64,000 nucleotides of DNA from assembly GCA_023511625.1 (NCBI GenBank), contig JAIMBD010000012.1, positions 1 through 64,000 of the forward strand, given 5' to 3'. Numbering within the stretch: the first letter of the stretch is position 1; every line of letters starts with the position of its first letter. Source of the stretch: Bacillota bacterium (lineage in GTDB: Bacteria > Bacillota > Sulfobacillia > Sulfobacillales > Sulfobacillaceae). Positions 63,073 to 64,000 of this stretch are shown here, one piece after another. A program made the position numbers and the translations under genes. The notes below the pieces were generated by a model. The model was not told the DNA's origin. It ran no database searches and saw only the letters and a program-made list of their open reading frames with translations.

Positions 63073-64000
63073 ATGGTTGAAAAAGCCCCGCCGGTTTGGG
63101 ACTCGTTGGGCGTTCCGGCCTATCGGACCCTTTGGCTGGCCGTGACGGCCGGAAACTCCGGACGGTGGGCCGCCACCATGGCCGTCGGCTGGCTCGTGCA
63201 CACCTGGACCCACTCCGCGTTCTGGGTGGGCGCAGCCATGTTCGCCATGCAAGGGCCCATCCTGGTCTTTGCTCCCGTCGCCGGAGTGCTGCTCGACCGG
63301 TTCCACCGCGCGCGTCTTTTGAGCGCCGCCTTTGCCCTGGGGGCCTTGGCCACGTTCGCCATGGCGCTTGCGGCCCGCTTTGACCTCGGGCTCGGATGGC
63401 TTTTGGCAGCCGCTTTAGGCTTTGGCATCGCCTTCAGCTTTCAGTCGACCACCTGGACCACCCTGGTGGCTCCGCTCGTGCCCAAGGCGAAGCTCTCCAA
63501 CGCCATCGCCCTCATCTCGGCCGCGCGCCAAGGCACCGAATTCGTGGGGCCGGCCCTGGCCACGCCCATCCTCTTGCGCTGGGGGTCGCCGGCGGTGTTC
63601 GTCACCGCGACCGTCCTCTTGATTCTGGCCACGGCCCTGGCGTTGACCTTGGGCGGCGTTCGCGCCGCCGGGGCCGTGGGCCAGGCCGGCGCGCGCGCCC
63701 CCGAAGGCTCGGCCCTCGCCGAGGGCATCCGCTACGTGCGCCGCCACGCCGCGCTCGACTTCTTGATCTTCTTCATCGGGGTGCACTGCGTGCTGACCAT
63801 GGCCTACCAGGGCGTCTTGCCGAGCGTGGTGGCCCGCGACCTCGGGGCGGCCGCCGGAGCCTACGGGGCCGTGATGACCGCCATTGGGGTGGGGGCCTTG
63901 GTGGGCTCGCTCGCCCTCGCCCGCATCCGCGCCCCCGAGACGATGGGCCGCGCACTCGGCGTGACCACGCTGTTGAGTGGCCTGTCCGTCGTGCTCTTGG
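63073..64000 (+). CDS. MFS transporter (EntS/MFS_3 type), 3' end beyond the window
   Basis: At least 309 residues of a major facilitator. AYRTLWLAVTAGNSGRWAATMAVGWLVHTW in helix 1, GVLLDRFHRARLL after helix 2 (motif A) and ISAARQGTEFVGPALATPIL in helix 5 fit the MFS_3 exporters. ATG 63073 follows GAGGAGG by 9 bp. The reading frame is open to the end of the window. Confidence 0.87.
   Translation, partial: MVEKAPPVWDSLGVPAYRTLWLAVTAGNSGRWAATMAVGWLVHTWTHSAFWVGAAMFAMQGPILVFAPVAGVLLDRFHRARLLSAAFALGALATFAMALAARFDLGLGWLLAAALGFGIAFSFQSTTWTTLVAPLVPKAKLSNAIALISAARQGTEFVGPALATPILLRWGSPAVFVTATVLLILATALALTLGGVRAAGAVGQAGARAPEGSALAEGIRYVRRHAALDFLIFFIGVHCVLTMAYQGVLPSVVARDLGAAAGAYGAVMTAIGVGALVGSLALARIRAPETMGRALGVTTLLSGLSVVLL

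Noticed and set aside
1-64000. CRISPR arrays, rRNA, riboswitches, phage att sites, replication origin.
   Set aside because: I looked for spaced direct repeats, rRNA blocks, common riboswitch cores and DnaA-box clusters and saw none that I could support.

Overview
The window is a high-GC chromosomal stretch from an endospore-forming (or sporulation-descended) Bacillota. Evidence: sigE with its protease gene spoIIGA, sigG overlapping spoIIR, and the pgeF-yggS-sepF-yggT-divIVA division cluster that is typical of Gram-positive spore formers. High GC, S53 acid proteases, cell-wall-binding type 2 repeats and a Ccm cytochrome c system would fit a lineage such as Sulfobacillus/Thermaerobacter relatives, but that placement is inference from gene content only.

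Layout. 1-11.1 kb: tRNA-Pro (5' end cut by the window), a KimA-type potassium transporter, an Rrf2 regulator, dapB, an acyl-CoA dehydrogenase, then a long minus-strand cytochrome c maturation operon (ccmE-ccmF-zinc ribbon-membrane protein-ccmA-ccmB-ccmC-ccmD-membrane protein) with a CxxxY-type CcmE and no ccmG/H/I. 11.5-16.3 kb: a catabolic-looking unit of a ThDP enzyme and an MFS transporter, divergent from a Rieske oxygenase. 17-20 kb: a SIMPL-domain protein and an MFS transporter. 19.8-28.6 kb: division and sporulation genes interleaved with small transport and metabolic genes. 28.6-38.6 kb: a PAS-GGDEF-EAL protein, a secreted NagPA-type glycosidase, a decayed acyltransferase, a small zinc-ribbon protein, a BNR-repeat lipoprotein, and spoIIGA-sigE.

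40-55.2 kb is the most unusual part. Two large secreted proteins (40381-43059 and 53334-55190) share an N-terminal module, cysteine-paired Ig-like repeats and a C-terminal module. Between them lie a SARP/BTAD-type ATPase regulator, a 1448-residue S53 peptidase with three cell-wall-binding repeats, and another secreted Ig-like protein. Three promoters in this region have one architecture: TGTCA-type heptamers repeated every 11 bp, then exactly 10 bp, then a -10 hexamer. I propose that this is a regulated extracellular-protein island whose activator is either the encoded SARP protein or a PhoB/PhoP-type regulator.

55.2-63 kb is decayed DNA (remnants of IS110 and IS21-like transposases and a broken paralogue of the BNR lipoprotein) surrounding a three-gene operon: acyl-CoA-dehydrogenase-like flavoprotein, TusA-like/ferritin-like diiron fusion, and a PhnD-like binding protein without signal peptide. 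The window ends inside an MFS transporter. Several long intergenic stretches (notably 38562-40119) hold no gene that I can recognise. All assignments are from reading the sequence; no database search was run.
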